Origin: Acidobacteriota bacterium
GTDB lineage: Bacteria; Acidobacteriota; Blastocatellia; UBA7656
NCBI GenBank assembly: GCA_038040445.1
Contig: JBBPIG010000010.1
Coordinates: 62,001-126,000 of the forward strand
DNA: 64,000 bases
Reading direction: 5' to 3'
Shown here: piece by piece, positions 34,043-44,457 of the stretch
Numbering within the stretch: the first letter of the stretch is position 1
Layout: each line of letters begins with the position of its first letter
Notes under the pieces: model-generated
The model's database searches: none
The model's input: the letters and a program-made list of their open reading frames with translations, nothing else
What the model was told of the DNA's origin: nothing
Translations under genes and position numbers: made by a program

Positions 34043-34627
34043 TCAGTCCCATTCTATCTTCATCCTTTTCGCTGGCCGTGTGACTGGTGCGTGGCCAACT
34101 ACTTTGGATGCATCAGGCGGTTGAACCAATGTCTGCTTCTCGGCTCGCTCACGACGATTGCCGCCATCGGGCTCAGGCCTCGTCTGCTCTGGTGCTTCGA
34201 GGACAGCCGTGATCTTGCCTAACACCTGGATAACTTGAATCCGATCGTCCTCACGCAGACGCGAGAGCGCGTCAACAAAAAGTTCGTTGCGCCGCCCGCG
34301 GAACCCGTCGATGATTAGTCTCCCCTTCTCCGTCAGTTCAATGTTAACCCGGCGTCGGTCATCCTTCGCGCTGCGCCGCTCGATCAAGTGCTTGCGGACC
34401 AGGCGATCCGTCAACTGGGTAACTGCCGGGGCCGAGATTCCGAGAGCCACGGCAAGCTTGCTCGTCGGCAGCGCGGCCGCGCGAAGGATCCTCAGTGCCT
34501 GGGCCTGAGTAAGCGTCAAGTCCATCCCTATGACTTGCCTTTGATGGTGCTCTAGGATCAGTCGAAACACTGCCTCCACAAACCGGTCAAGGACTGTCTC
34601 AACCGTGCTAGAACCAGACTCCATCAT
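34043..34627 (-). CDS. MarR-family transcriptional regulator
   Basis: 194 residues; GAGGAA about 9 bases before the ATG. Winged helix at about 40-115: LTLTQAQALRILRAAALPTS, LAVALGISAPAVTQLTDRLV (recognition helix) and the wing RRSAKDDRRRVNIELTEKG. A charged C-terminal tail (about 150-194) is longer than in most MarR proteins. A strong promoter and a palindromic operator lie just upstream, so it probably represses itself and perhaps the BON gene downstream. Confidence 0.9.
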   Translation of the reverse strand: MMESGSSTVETVLDRFVEAVFRLILEHHQRQVIGMDLTLTQAQALRILRAAALPTSKLAVALGISAPAVTQLTDRLVRKHLIERRSAKDDRRRVNIELTEKGRLIIDGFRGRRNELFVDALSRLREDDRIQVIQVLGKITAVLEAPEQTRPEPDGGNRRERAEKQTLVQPPDASKVVGHAPVTRPAKRMKIEWD

Positions 34628-34650
34628 AAGAGCATTCCTCGTTTACTAAC

Positions 34651-34670
34651 TTACATTAATATTTAAGTAA
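34651..34670 (-). promoter_or_regulatory. Palindromic operator at the marR promoter
   Basis: TTACATTAATATTTAAGTAA is a 20-base near-palindrome (16 of 20 symmetric) sitting directly at and after the predicted transcription start. It is AT-rich, as MarR-type sites usually are. Confidence 0.5.
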
Positions 34671-34678
34671 TCTTAAGT

Positions 34679-34707
34679 ATCATAGAAAGTGCCGGTACTC
34701 CTGTCAA
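34679..34707 (-). promoter_or_regulatory. Sigma70-type promoter of the MarR gene
   Basis: On the minus strand TTGACA (34702-34707), 17-base spacer, TATGAT (34679-34684): a perfect -35, 5 of 6 in the -10 and ideal spacing. Confidence 0.7.
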
Positions 34708-34727
34708 GTGCGTCGTTTTCACAGGCG

Positions 34728-35315
34728 CTAGCTATCCGGTCGTCCTTCTTCGTGAGCTTGGTCCGGCAGACTGTCGCCGAGAATTCGTAGCCGACGGTGC
34801 TCGGTTTGGAGCTGAGCGAGGCGGTCTTCAATCAGAATGCGGTCGCGACGGAGCTTCTCGCGCTGCGCGGAGCCGATCAGCTTGCGCCTTATTCTCGCCA
34901 GGCCAAGCATGACGACTCCCGCGATTGCGGCGTAGAACGCCCAGCTTCCGATGTAGGCGTTCCCTAAGAACATGAAGAGCGCAATCAACAATATGATCAT
35001 CATGAATAGGCCGAAGAATGCGCAGCCCAATTGCAGCGGGGCGCTCTGCTCTTTGCTTCTCAGGATCTCGCTTTCCGACTCTGACTCTTCTATCAATTCT
35101 TCGATCTCGGCAAGCCTACGATCGACGGCACTGTTCCTTGCTCGCTGCGTGTCTTCGTTTGCTGGCCATATCTCAGAAAGACTTAGCGCACTGCCATGTC
35201 GAAGTACCCAGTAAGAAGTCGAGCAGCCGCAGCAGATCACATTGTCGAATTCTGGCGGTATCTCGAGAGACAATTGGCACCGAGGGCAACGGGTTAAGAT
35301 GACATTCGTATCCAC
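34728..35315 (-). CDS. Zinc-ribbon protein with two TM segments and coiled coils
   Basis: 195 residues. N-terminal zinc site CPRCQLSLEIPPEFDNVICC (CxxC and CCGC), a coiled-coil segment at about 60-90 (RLAEIEELIEESESESEIL), two TM helices (about 97-118 and 122-139), and a second basic coiled coil at about 145-178 (LRRDRILIEDRLAQLQTEHR). Not a named family that I recognise. Together with the gene at 28227 it is the second zinc-ribbon membrane protein here. Confidence 0.65.
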   Translation of the reverse strand: MDTNVILTRCPRCQLSLEIPPEFDNVICCGCSTSYWVLRHGSALSLSEIWPANEDTQRARNSAVDRRLAEIEELIEESESESEILRSKEQSAPLQLGCAFFGLFMMIILLIALFMFLGNAYIGSWAFYAAIAGVVMLGLARIRRKLIGSAQREKLRRDRILIEDRLAQLQTEHRRLRILGDSLPDQAHEEGRPDS

Positions 35316-35552
35316 TCTTTAACTAATATTGTCGCAATTGCAGAAATCATCAACTGAGATTCGCATAAAGAATTAAACCCCGGTGCTTGATGGCCGAAGG
35401 TCCGCGATCTCGAGAATTGACCAGGTCGTTCGCGCCAACACATCGAGGGATCTACACGAAGAGCCCAAGTTTCAAATATCCTCGTCGATATTGTATAGTT
35501 GCTGATCGGGTACTCAAGCACTTTGTTATCTGATAGAGAATGGAAGATCGGA

Positions 35553-36941
<1,389 letters not shown>

Positions 36942-36997
36942 CCGGGCGAAACCAACCTCCCTTTCCCGTCAGTTCCAAGAGGGTTATTCTTACTCAA

Positions 36998-38419
36998 ATG
37001 AACCCTGAAGCCGTTAGACTGTGTGAGGCTGTGCGCGAAGCGGGCGGACGAGCAATGCTCGTGGGCGGTTCGGTACGCGATCAATTGCTGGACCTTGAAT
37101 CCAAGGACTTCGATGTTGAGGTTTATGGAATTGAGCCGGCGCACCTTCGTAGAATCCTCGAGCGCATCGGTCAGGTCAATACAGTCGGCGAGCATTTTTC
37201 AGTCTATAAGGTTGTCGCTTATCCGGCGCGTACAGGCGATTCTACGGAGCGACAAACTCTCTCTGGCGAACCTGCCTCGCAACAGAGATTCGAGATTGAC
37301 GTATCAATTCCGAGGCGTGAGTCGAAATCCGGCCGGGGTCATCGCGGGTTTGTGATCGAAGGCGACCCTTCGATGAGCTTCGAGGAGGCAGCCCGCCGCC
37401 GCGACTTCACCATCAACGCTATTCTCTTAGACCCGTTAACAGACGAGACCATCGATCCATATGGTGGCAGGGAAGATTTGAAGCAGCGAATCCTTAGAGC
37501 CGTGGCGGCTGATACATTCATCGAAGACAGTCTTCGTGTGTTACGGGCAGTGCAGCTCGCGGCGAGATTCGAGATGACGATCGAGGCACAAACCATCGCG
37601 CTATGCCGCACGATTGAGCTTTCGGATCTCCCTCGTGAGCGAATTTGGGGCGAGATCGAAAAGTTGCTCACTCTCGCCGAGCACCCATCGATCGGACTGG
37701 ATGCGGCGTTCGAACTCGGCGTGTTTGACAAACTCTTTCCCGAGCTTCACGCCCTGATCAGCCGTCCGAGCGTTTTCTCTCATACAAAACTCGCGCTTGA
37801 CGAAGCGGTGAAGCTTCTTCGCGACATGCCGAAGCCGAAGCGGTTAGCGGTCATGCTTGCAACTCTCTGCCACGATCTACGAGAGCCCGTAACGACCGAG
37901 AGGGGCTCTGGCAATGCCACGTGGGCAAGGCACGGCAAGGTTGGTCGAGATGCGACACGCTCAGTACTGGACAAGCTCGGTTTGTTCGGCATCGGGGGCT
38001 ACGATGTGCGCTCGCAGGTACTTGCGCTGGTGAACGAGCATCCGAAGCCGCGTGAGTTTTATTGCTACCACGAGACGACTACCGAGGGCGACTTTCGGAG
38101 GCTCGCTCAGCGAGTGGATCCAGACCTCCTCTACCGGGTGGCGAAGGCGTGCGCCAAGGGGCGCGAATCGGCTTCGTCTACCGTAGCTGAAGATTGGTTC
38201 ATCGAGAGGGCGCGGGCTCTGGGCGTCGAGCACGGTCCGCCCTACCCACTGCTTCAGGGTCGGCACCTGCTGGAAGCGGGATTTGAACCCGGTCCAGAAA
38301 TGGGAAGAGTGCTTCGCCGCGTCTATGAGCTGCAACTTGACGGCAGAGTCACCAATTCGGAAGAAGCCCTTGCGGCCGCCCTGCTAGTCGATACCGCCCC
38401 CCCCGAACTTTTCCGTTGA
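36998..38419 (+). CDS. CCA-adding-type tRNA nucleotidyltransferase with HD-like region
   Basis: 473 residues. Class II nucleotidyltransferase head: LVGGSVRDQLL (residues 21-31) and the DxD metal site in KDFDVEVYG, then RRRDFTINAILLD, YGGREDLKQRILRAV, and the RIVRVLRA-like segment EDSLRVLRAVQLAARF. A C-terminal region contains LATLCHDLREPV, a weak HD-type phosphohydrolase motif. It should add CCA (or A) to tRNA 3' ends; poly(A) polymerase cannot be told apart by eye. Follows glyQS by 56 bases, so likely co-transcribed. Its stop codon overlaps the feo -35 box. Confidence 0.88.
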   Translation: MNPEAVRLCEAVREAGGRAMLVGGSVRDQLLDLESKDFDVEVYGIEPAHLRRILERIGQVNTVGEHFSVYKVVAYPARTGDSTERQTLSGEPASQQRFEIDVSIPRRESKSGRGHRGFVIEGDPSMSFEEAARRRDFTINAILLDPLTDETIDPYGGREDLKQRILRAVAADTFIEDSLRVLRAVQLAARFEMTIEAQTIALCRTIELSDLPRERIWGEIEKLLTLAEHPSIGLDAAFELGVFDKLFPELHALISRPSVFSHTKLALDEAVKLLRDMPKPKRLAVMLATLCHDLREPVTTERGSGNATWARHGKVGRDATRSVLDKLGLFGIGGYDVRSQVLALVNEHPKPREFYCYHETTTEGDFRRLAQRVDPDLLYRVAKACAKGRESASSTVAEDWFIERARALGVEHGPPYPLLQGRHLLEAGFEPGPEMGRVLRRVYELQLDGRVTNSEEALAAALLVDTAPPELFR

Positions 38420-38444
38420 CACTCGCTCGCTTTAACGTTATTCT
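38416..38444 (+). promoter_or_regulatory. feoAB promoter
   Basis: TTGACA (38416-38421), 17-base spacer, TATTCT (38439-38444). The predicted start point is near 38451, just ahead of the Fur-box-like palindrome. Confidence 0.6.
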
Positions 38445-38460
38445 TGGCGTGGGAAAGAAT

Positions 38461-38475
38461 TGAAATTCATTTTCA
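38461..38475 (+). promoter_or_regulatory. Fur-box-like 7-1-7 operator for feoAB
   Basis: TGAAATT C ATTTTCA is a 7-1-7 inverted repeat (6 of 7 symmetric). It matches the classic TGATAAT-N-ATTATCA half-sites at 11 of 14 positions. Placed about 10-25 bases after the predicted start of transcription and 27 before the feoA ATG, so an iron-loaded repressor bound here would block feoAB. Confidence 0.65.
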
Positions 38476-38501
38476 TTTAGAGTAATTTTAAAGAGGACCC
38501 T

Positions 38502-38720
38502 ATGAGCCTGGTGGACGCGATTCACAATAAATGGTATCGGGTGGAAGGCATTGAGGGGCCCGAAGACCAACGCCAACGCTTACTGGATCTTGGCATTACG
38601 CCGGGTGAACAACTCTCGATAGTGCAGTCAGTCCCGTTTGGGGATCCGCTGGTTGTGATGGTGAGGGGGATGCGCGTTGCCCTCAGGCGACGGGAAGCGG
38701 CATGGATAAGACTTCAGTGA
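38502..38720 (+). CDS. feoA: Ferrous iron transport protein A
   Basis: 72 residues, AGAGGA before the ATG. SH3-like FeoA fold: YRVEGIEGPEDQRQRLLDLG, ITPGEQLSIVQSVPFGDPLV and the closing MRVALRRREAAWIRL. It is a cytoplasmic partner of the FeoB transporter. Six bases separate its stop from feoB, so they form an operon. Confidence 0.92.
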   Translation: MSLVDAIHNKWYRVEGIEGPEDQRQRLLDLGITPGEQLSIVQSVPFGDPLVVMVRGMRVALRRREAAWIRLQ

Positions 38721-38726
38721 GCAAAC

Positions 38727-40727
38727 ATGCCTTCAGTCGAAACGGCTCCGCCGGAACCAAACATCGAAGCCCAACAGGGGCTTCACCCACCCATTGAGAC
38801 TCAATCTCACTTATCAACCGTCTGCCTCGCTGGAGCGCCCAATGCAGGTAAGACTGCCCTGATGAACGCGCTCACTGGCGGAAGCTTTCACACCGCAAAC
38901 TATGCGGGTGTAACCGTCACCCTTTCCAGAGGCAAGAGCAAAGCTGAATTTGGACCGCAGGTCTTGTTGGTCGATTTGCCAGGAGTGCACAGCACATCCG
39001 CAGTCTCACCTGAAGAAGAACTGTCATGCCGGGTTATCGAAGGTCGGCATCACTCGGTCATACCCGAAGTGCTGGTTGTCGCCGTCGATGCCACTCAGCT
39101 CGAGCGGCATCTCAAACTTGCTTCGTTCGTAGCGCGTCAACACAAGCCGACAGTTATCGCACTCACCATGATGGACCTGCTCCCGCGCATGCATCAAACC
39201 GTGAACGTGCGCAAGCTGGAGAAGGCGCTGGGAGTGCCGGTAGTCCCCGTAGATGGCCGCACCGGATGGGGCGCCGCCGAGTTGATGGCCGCCGTTCACA
39301 CAGCGTTAGCCAGCTCGCCGAGCCGGGGGAGCGCGCTCGCAAACGTGTCCGAGGAACCGGTGTCTGCTTATGCCGCGATCCGCGAGCTTTTGACCAACAG
39401 CGAGGCTGTAATAAACAGAAATCTTTTCGTACTCGCTGACGATTCCTTCACGGCGAGAATCGATGGCGTAGTTCTGCATCGCGTATTCGGGTTCCCTATT
39501 TTCTTTGCGGTTCTCGTCGGGCTCTTCTCATCGATATTCTGGGCAGCGCGGCCTTTTATGGATCTGATCGACTGGTCGTTTTCGCAAACTCGTTTCTTGT
39601 TGTTAGCCGTCCTGCCGGATGGCGCACTGTCTCATTTCCTCGCGGACGGGATCGTCGGAGGAGTCGGCGCTGTAGCGGTCTTCTTTCCCCAGATCGTGAT
39701 TCTCTTCTTCTTGATGACGCTGCTTGAAGATTCAGGCTACCTTGCTCGGGGGGCGGCGCTTGTCGATAAGCCGCTTTCTTACCTGGGTCTGCACGGGCGT
39801 TCCTTTGTTCCGATGCTATCGGGCTTCGCCTGCGCGATTCCAGCAGTATTGGCCGCGCGAACGATTCCCTCGCGACGCGAGCGGCTTCTGACCATCTGGA
39901 TCCTGCCATTGATGAGCTGCAGCGCCCGACTCCCAGTCTACGCGTTGTTGCTGGGAGCGTTGCTGCCCGGCGCCGCCTGGAAAGCCGGCCTCGCGCTTGG
40001 GCTGATCTACGTCGCAAGTCTTCTGACAGGCGCTTTGGTAGCTGGATTGATTAGCAGGTTCATCCTGCGTAGGCGCACGGCGTCGCTCCTGGCCATGGAG
40101 ATGCCCGTATATCGAAAGCCTTTGTTGAAGCCGACGCTCAGAATGACCTGGTCGCGATCGTCTGCTTACCTTCGTAAAGCTGGCATGCCGATCGTAGTGA
40201 TCTCAGCGTGCTTGTGGCTGCTGTCGAACTTCGGCCTGGGCTCGCGTCAACCCGCCGCGGTTGAGGCTGCGAGATCGCCGCTGGTAACGACGAGCGACCT
40301 CGACCATTCGTTTGCCGCGCAGATTGGCCAGACTCTTGAGCCTGCTCTTCGCCCGATGGGGCTCGATTGGCGAGTCGGCGTTGGGCTGATCTCAGCGTTC
40401 GCCGCCCGAGAGGTCTTCGTCAGCACAATGGCTATTGTCTTTCACGTTGCCGACGACCCGGACGCCCAACAGCAGGCTGGCTTGCTCGACAACATGCGTA
40501 CTGCGACTTTCTCCGGAACTTCGAACAAGATATTCACGACCTCAACGATTCTGGGCCTGATCGTCTTTTTCTTCTTTTCGCTGCAATGCCTGTCCACGGT
40601 TGCGGTCGTGCGAAGCGAAACCAATTCCTGGCGTCTGGCCGGTCTCCAACTCCTCTTTTACACCGGTATTGGTTACTTGATGTCATCGGCGCTGGTAATA
40701 GGTCTGCGTCTCCTCGGCGTAGACTAG
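38727..40727 (+). CDS. feoB: Ferrous iron transporter B
   Basis: 666 residues. N-terminal G domain: G1 GAPNAGKT (residues 36-43), G3 VDLPGVHS, G4-like TMMD and a switch region YAGVTVTLSRGK. Membrane part begins near residue 240 with the two Gate domains: FFPQIVILFFLMTLLEDSGY, LSGFACAIPAVLAART and LISAFAAREVFVSTMA. It imports Fe2+ across the inner membrane driven by GTP. G1 has Ala-Pro-Asn-Ala where NPNSGKT is common. About 100 residues shorter than E. coli FeoB, within the family range. Confidence 0.95.
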   Translation: MPSVETAPPEPNIEAQQGLHPPIETQSHLSTVCLAGAPNAGKTALMNALTGGSFHTANYAGVTVTLSRGKSKAEFGPQVLLVDLPGVHSTSAVSPEEELSCRVIEGRHHSVIPEVLVVAVDATQLERHLKLASFVARQHKPTVIALTMMDLLPRMHQTVNVRKLEKALGVPVVPVDGRTGWGAAELMAAVHTALASSPSRGSALANVSEEPVSAYAAIRELLTNSEAVINRNLFVLADDSFTARIDGVVLHRVFGFPIFFAVLVGLFSSIFWAARPFMDLIDWSFSQTRFLLLAVLPDGALSHFLADGIVGGVGAVAVFFPQIVILFFLMTLLEDSGYLARGAALVDKPLSYLGLHGRSFVPMLSGFACAIPAVLAARTIPSRRERLLTIWILPLMSCSARLPVYALLLGALLPGAAWKAGLALGLIYVASLLTGALVAGLISRFILRRRTASLLAMEMPVYRKPLLKPTLRMTWSRSSAYLRKAGMPIVVISACLWLLSNFGLGSRQPAAVEAARSPLVTTSDLDHSFAAQIGQTLEPALRPMGLDWRVGVGLISAFAAREVFVSTMAIVFHVADDPDAQQQAGLLDNMRTATFSGTSNKIFTTSTILGLIVFFFFSLQCLSTVAVVRSETNSWRLAGLQLLFYTGIGYLMSSALVIGLRLLGVD

Positions 40728-40835
40728 ACTGCCGCGACCGTGGCGAAGAACCGCCGAATGCAACGAACCTCCGCGCTTTGACACTAAACCAAGCAGGGGT
40801 CTAAGATAGCGTCAAAGAAGGACAGGAGGGGAGCA

Positions 40836-40994
40836 GTGCTACTTGCATTAATCAACCCGTTAGGTCCGACCCGCGAGCCGCAAAAGCTCTCACTTCTACT
40901 AATCGATATAGTTCTCATTTCGGCTCAAGCGCATACTAGGAAACCGCACGGCGTTGTGCCGTCACGTCGCGACGTTCGGCCGCGGGGCATGTGA
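40836..40994 (+). CDS. Possible small protein of 52 residues
   Basis: GTG at 40836 with AGGAGGGGAGCA directly upstream opens a 52-residue frame (LLALINPLGPTREPQKLSLL, then IDIVLISAQAH), ending 30 bases before the next gene. The ribosome site is good, but the second half is arginine-rich and not clearly protein-like. Otherwise this 297-base gap after feoB holds nothing I can recognise. Confidence 0.25.
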   Translation: MLLALINPLGPTREPQKLSLLLIDIVLISAQAHTRKPHGVVPSRRDVRPRGM

Positions 40995-41024
40995 ATTACG
41001 AGCCTGACATCAGGAGGCTTTGAT

Positions 41025-41729
41025 ATGAAGGACCGTATCAAGTGGATTCTGGTAGGACTGGGCTTTACGTTTGGACTCCAGGTCATCATCTCGCTGCTCT
41101 TCACAGGAATAGCCTACAGCAACAAGTCCAGCGCGGCGGATGTGGTGTCGGACACGGCGGTGGCCGTCACCTTCGGGCTGACGGTTGGCGCATTCTTAAT
41201 CGGCGGCTTCGTTGTCGGGTGGCTGACTGAAGATCTTCGGGTGCTCGACTCGCTGATCGTTGCCGTCGCAACAGTGGCTCTGACCGTGCTCGTTTACACA
41301 GCACTGCCAAAGGCCAACCAGGCGCAATACATCACCGGGTTTCTACTGGGCGAGGTGAGGGCCGGTTCAGTGATGAGCGATGTCCTGAGAATCTCCGTGC
41401 GGGCGATCTTGGCCTTGGCCGCTGCAGCGATAGGCGCATACTGGGGCTGGCACCTGAAAGTGCCTCAGGAAGGAATGCTCGATAGAATTGCGCTGGTTGT
41501 CGGGCTGGTTGGAGCGGTTGTCGGCCCGTTTGTGTTGTTGGCTATCGGCGGCCGCGATCCCAACAACCCGAGCGCGCCAAACTTGCCGTGGTATTTTTTG
41601 GTGATAGTAATTGTGCTGGTTTTGGTGATCGTTGGAGTCGGCTTCATTCTTTTCACAAGAGAGTCGCACTACGAGGACGATATATCGATCAGCCCTGAGC
41701 ATCATAAGGAAGAGCCACCTACCAATTGA
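41025..41729 (+). CDS. Hypothetical six-TM membrane protein
   Basis: 234 residues; CAGGAGG lies 9 bases before the ATG. Six hydrophobic segments (about 8-30, 46-68, 73-93, 124-143, 153-175, 190-211) and a hydrophilic acidic-histidine C-terminus (ISPEHHKEEPP). The TM-rich repeat with GLTVGAFLIGGFVVGWL resembles small integral membrane proteins of unknown function such as the YrzE/TIGR04086 group, but I would not assign it. Convergent with the AAA-kinase gene. Confidence 0.7.
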   Translation: MKDRIKWILVGLGFTFGLQVIISLLFTGIAYSNKSSAADVVSDTAVAVTFGLTVGAFLIGGFVVGWLTEDLRVLDSLIVAVATVALTVLVYTALPKANQAQYITGFLLGEVRAGSVMSDVLRISVRAILALAAAAIGAYWGWHLKVPQEGMLDRIALVVGLVGAVVGPFVLLAIGGRDPNNPSAPNLPWYFLVIVIVLVLVIVGVGFILFTRESHYEDDISISPEHHKEEPPTN

Positions 41730-41751
41730 CGGTCAGCGAACCGACGTGCGC

Positions 41752-43785
41752 TCACTTCGCTCCATCCATAGAATGCTCTTTTAGGACTGCCAGCAAGTCG
41801 CAGGCTATCTCTGCGGCCGCCTGGTATCGCTGGGCGGGGTCCTTTTTGAGCATATGCTCGATGACGGCAGCCAACGAATCGGGCGCGTCCTTGCGATGCT
41901 TTTTGATCGACGACGGCGCGCGCTTCTTTATCGCTTCGATTGTTTGAAAGTAAGTCTCGCCGTCGAACGGAAGCCTGCCGGTTGTCATCTCGTAGAGAAC
42001 CACACCCAGCGAGAATATGTCCGCGAGGTTCGTAACCTCACCGCGCCCTGTTGCCTGCTCCGGCGACATGTAGCTCACGGTTCCCAGCAGGACTCCGGAC
42101 TCAGTGAGACGCTCTTTGCTCGTGGCCCGGTTGAGAACAGGCAACGGTTTTGCAAGCCCAAAGTCGAGCACCTTAACTTTCCCTCGAGGCGTCATCATTA
42201 TGTTTGAAGACTTGATGTCGCGATGGACGACTCCGCATTCGTGCGCTTCGGCCAACGCCTCGGCAGTCTGCACACCAATGTCGATGATCTCACTCAGCGC
42301 GAGCGGCCCAACCTCGATGCGCTCCGCAAGCGTCTGCCCCTGAACGTACTCCATCACGATATAGGGATTGCCCGCGGCTTCGCCGATCTCGTGAATCGTT
42401 GCGATGTTCGGATGATTGAGCTGTGACGCCATGCGCGCTTCTCTCAGAAAGCGCTGCTTCATCGTTTCGTCCTCGATGTGCTTCGAAGCCAGCACCTTGA
42501 TCGCGACCGTGCGTTCAAGCTCGGTGTCGTACGATTCAAAGATCTCGCCCATACCGCCCGCTCCAAGCGAGCGCCTTATCTCGAATCTTCCGATGTGCCC
42601 CTCGGGTTCGATCAACGGCGGCGCCGCGACCTTTTCGGTCTTGCCATCGTGAACGGCCATAGCCGCGTGGTCTGTTTCGCGCAGCTCGGTTGTGATAATG
42701 CGCGGCCTCGAAATCACGCTTGAAAACAGAGTCGAAAAAATGCGCGGACCGCGGTCGTCCTGGATGAAGTAGCCCGCGCGCTTCAAGTCCTCGTAGATAT
42801 GCTCGTGCTCTTTCTCTACTCGTCCGTTTTCGATGAACTCGCGAATCGAGCGGCGGAAACTGTCGCTCAAGTGGTCCCAGATGAATCGGAACTGCCCCTT
42901 CGCCTCGTCCAGAAACGTCGCTTCGACTTCTTCGCGATCGAGCTTGCCCTCGTTTTCCTGAAGATGATCGAAGTACGCCGAGCAAGCGATCTGTAGAAAA
43001 TACGGGAAGTAACCGGCGATCTCCGTGATGCGGCGGCTGTAGCCTTCCAACGGGAAGCCTGCTCCGGCCGACGGCCGGGTGATCAGCTCCAGCGCTTCCT
43101 TGCGGGTGAACGCGCGCAGGAAGACGTTGGTAAAGATGTTGAAGAACGGCGAGTCGGCGATGAGCTGAGTGTGGCACAACTCCTGAAGGTCGCGCGCCGA
43201 GCTGGTCACATAGGCTACGTCGTAGTTGTTGGCGATCGATCGAAGAAACGAATAGAACTCGAGGTCAAACGCTCGATTGGTCGTGATTGCATCGAACTCG
43301 TCGAACAACACAACTAGCTTGCGTCCATCGCGGCGAAAGCTTTCGAGCACCACGCGCAGGGAGTCGAACGAAGGCTGCAGTTTCGAGAGCGACTTGTCGC
43401 CGGTTTCTTTCGCGAGCAGAGTGAACAGGTCTTTGAAGAACTCGATGAGCGTGAGCCGCCGCTTCTGCTGAAGATCGATAAACGCGAACGCGTAAGACTC
43501 GGATCGGTCGAGAGAGCGCAGGCGAACCTGCGGATCATTTATGAAATTGAGCAACGACGACTTGCCGATGCGCCGTTCGCCTACGACGGATATGGACTGC
43601 GGCCGCGACGCCCCGATGCGCGAGAAAATTTTCGACACCTCACGCGCACGCCCGAAGAACTGCGCCGGGTCTTTGATGGCTACTCGGTTAAGGTAGGGAT
43701 TCCGTACCATCGAATCGCTCTCGCCGAAGCTACACTCTCCCTCGAGCTGAAAGCGAACCGGTTTGTCGTAGTCTGAGGTGGTCAA
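41752..43785 (-). CDS. AAA ATPase fused to a Ser/Thr protein kinase
   Basis: 677 residues from TTG 43785, with GGGAGGA about 9 bases upstream. Residues about 28-370 are an AAA/STAND-like ATPase: NPYLNR...FFGRAREV, Walker A GERRIGKSS (69-77), Walker B KLVVLFDEFDAI (156-167), arginine region TSSARDL, helical and winged-helix tail. Residues about 398-670 are a complete Hanks-type kinase: glycine loop LGAGGMGE (407-414), Lys430 in VAIKVL, catalytic HRDIKSSN (521-528), DFGLAKP (541), and MSPEQATG for APE. The ATPase-first order, with no TM segment, suggests the NTPase senses a signal and gates the kinase. Last gene of the minus-strand island. Confidence 0.92.
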   Translation of the reverse strand: MTTSDYDKPVRFQLEGECSFGESDSMVRNPYLNRVAIKDPAQFFGRAREVSKIFSRIGASRPQSISVVGERRIGKSSLLNFINDPQVRLRSLDRSESYAFAFIDLQQKRRLTLIEFFKDLFTLLAKETGDKSLSKLQPSFDSLRVVLESFRRDGRKLVVLFDEFDAITTNRAFDLEFYSFLRSIANNYDVAYVTSSARDLQELCHTQLIADSPFFNIFTNVFLRAFTRKEALELITRPSAGAGFPLEGYSRRITEIAGYFPYFLQIACSAYFDHLQENEGKLDREEVEATFLDEAKGQFRFIWDHLSDSFRRSIREFIENGRVEKEHEHIYEDLKRAGYFIQDDRGPRIFSTLFSSVISRPRIITTELRETDHAAMAVHDGKTEKVAAPPLIEPEGHIGRFEIRRSLGAGGMGEIFESYDTELERTVAIKVLASKHIEDETMKQRFLREARMASQLNHPNIATIHEIGEAAGNPYIVMEYVQGQTLAERIEVGPLALSEIIDIGVQTAEALAEAHECGVVHRDIKSSNIMMTPRGKVKVLDFGLAKPLPVLNRATSKERLTESGVLLGTVSYMSPEQATGRGEVTNLADIFSLGVVLYEMTTGRLPFDGETYFQTIEAIKKRAPSSIKKHRKDAPDSLAAVIEHMLKKDPAQRYQAAAEIACDLLAVLKEHSMDGAK

Positions 43786-43845
43786 ACACTCATTCCTCCC
43801 AGCTCACTCTTACTGTATTCCGAAGCATCACCACGCGAAGTGGCT

Positions 43846-44365
<520 letters not shown>

Positions 44366-44457
44366 TCACCCTCCCGCCTCTCCAGTTCTCGATGCCCTAT
44401 CGCTCCCGTCCTACGACGGTACTGATTAAAGGCCCCTCTGCGGCGCGTAGCCTGCTC

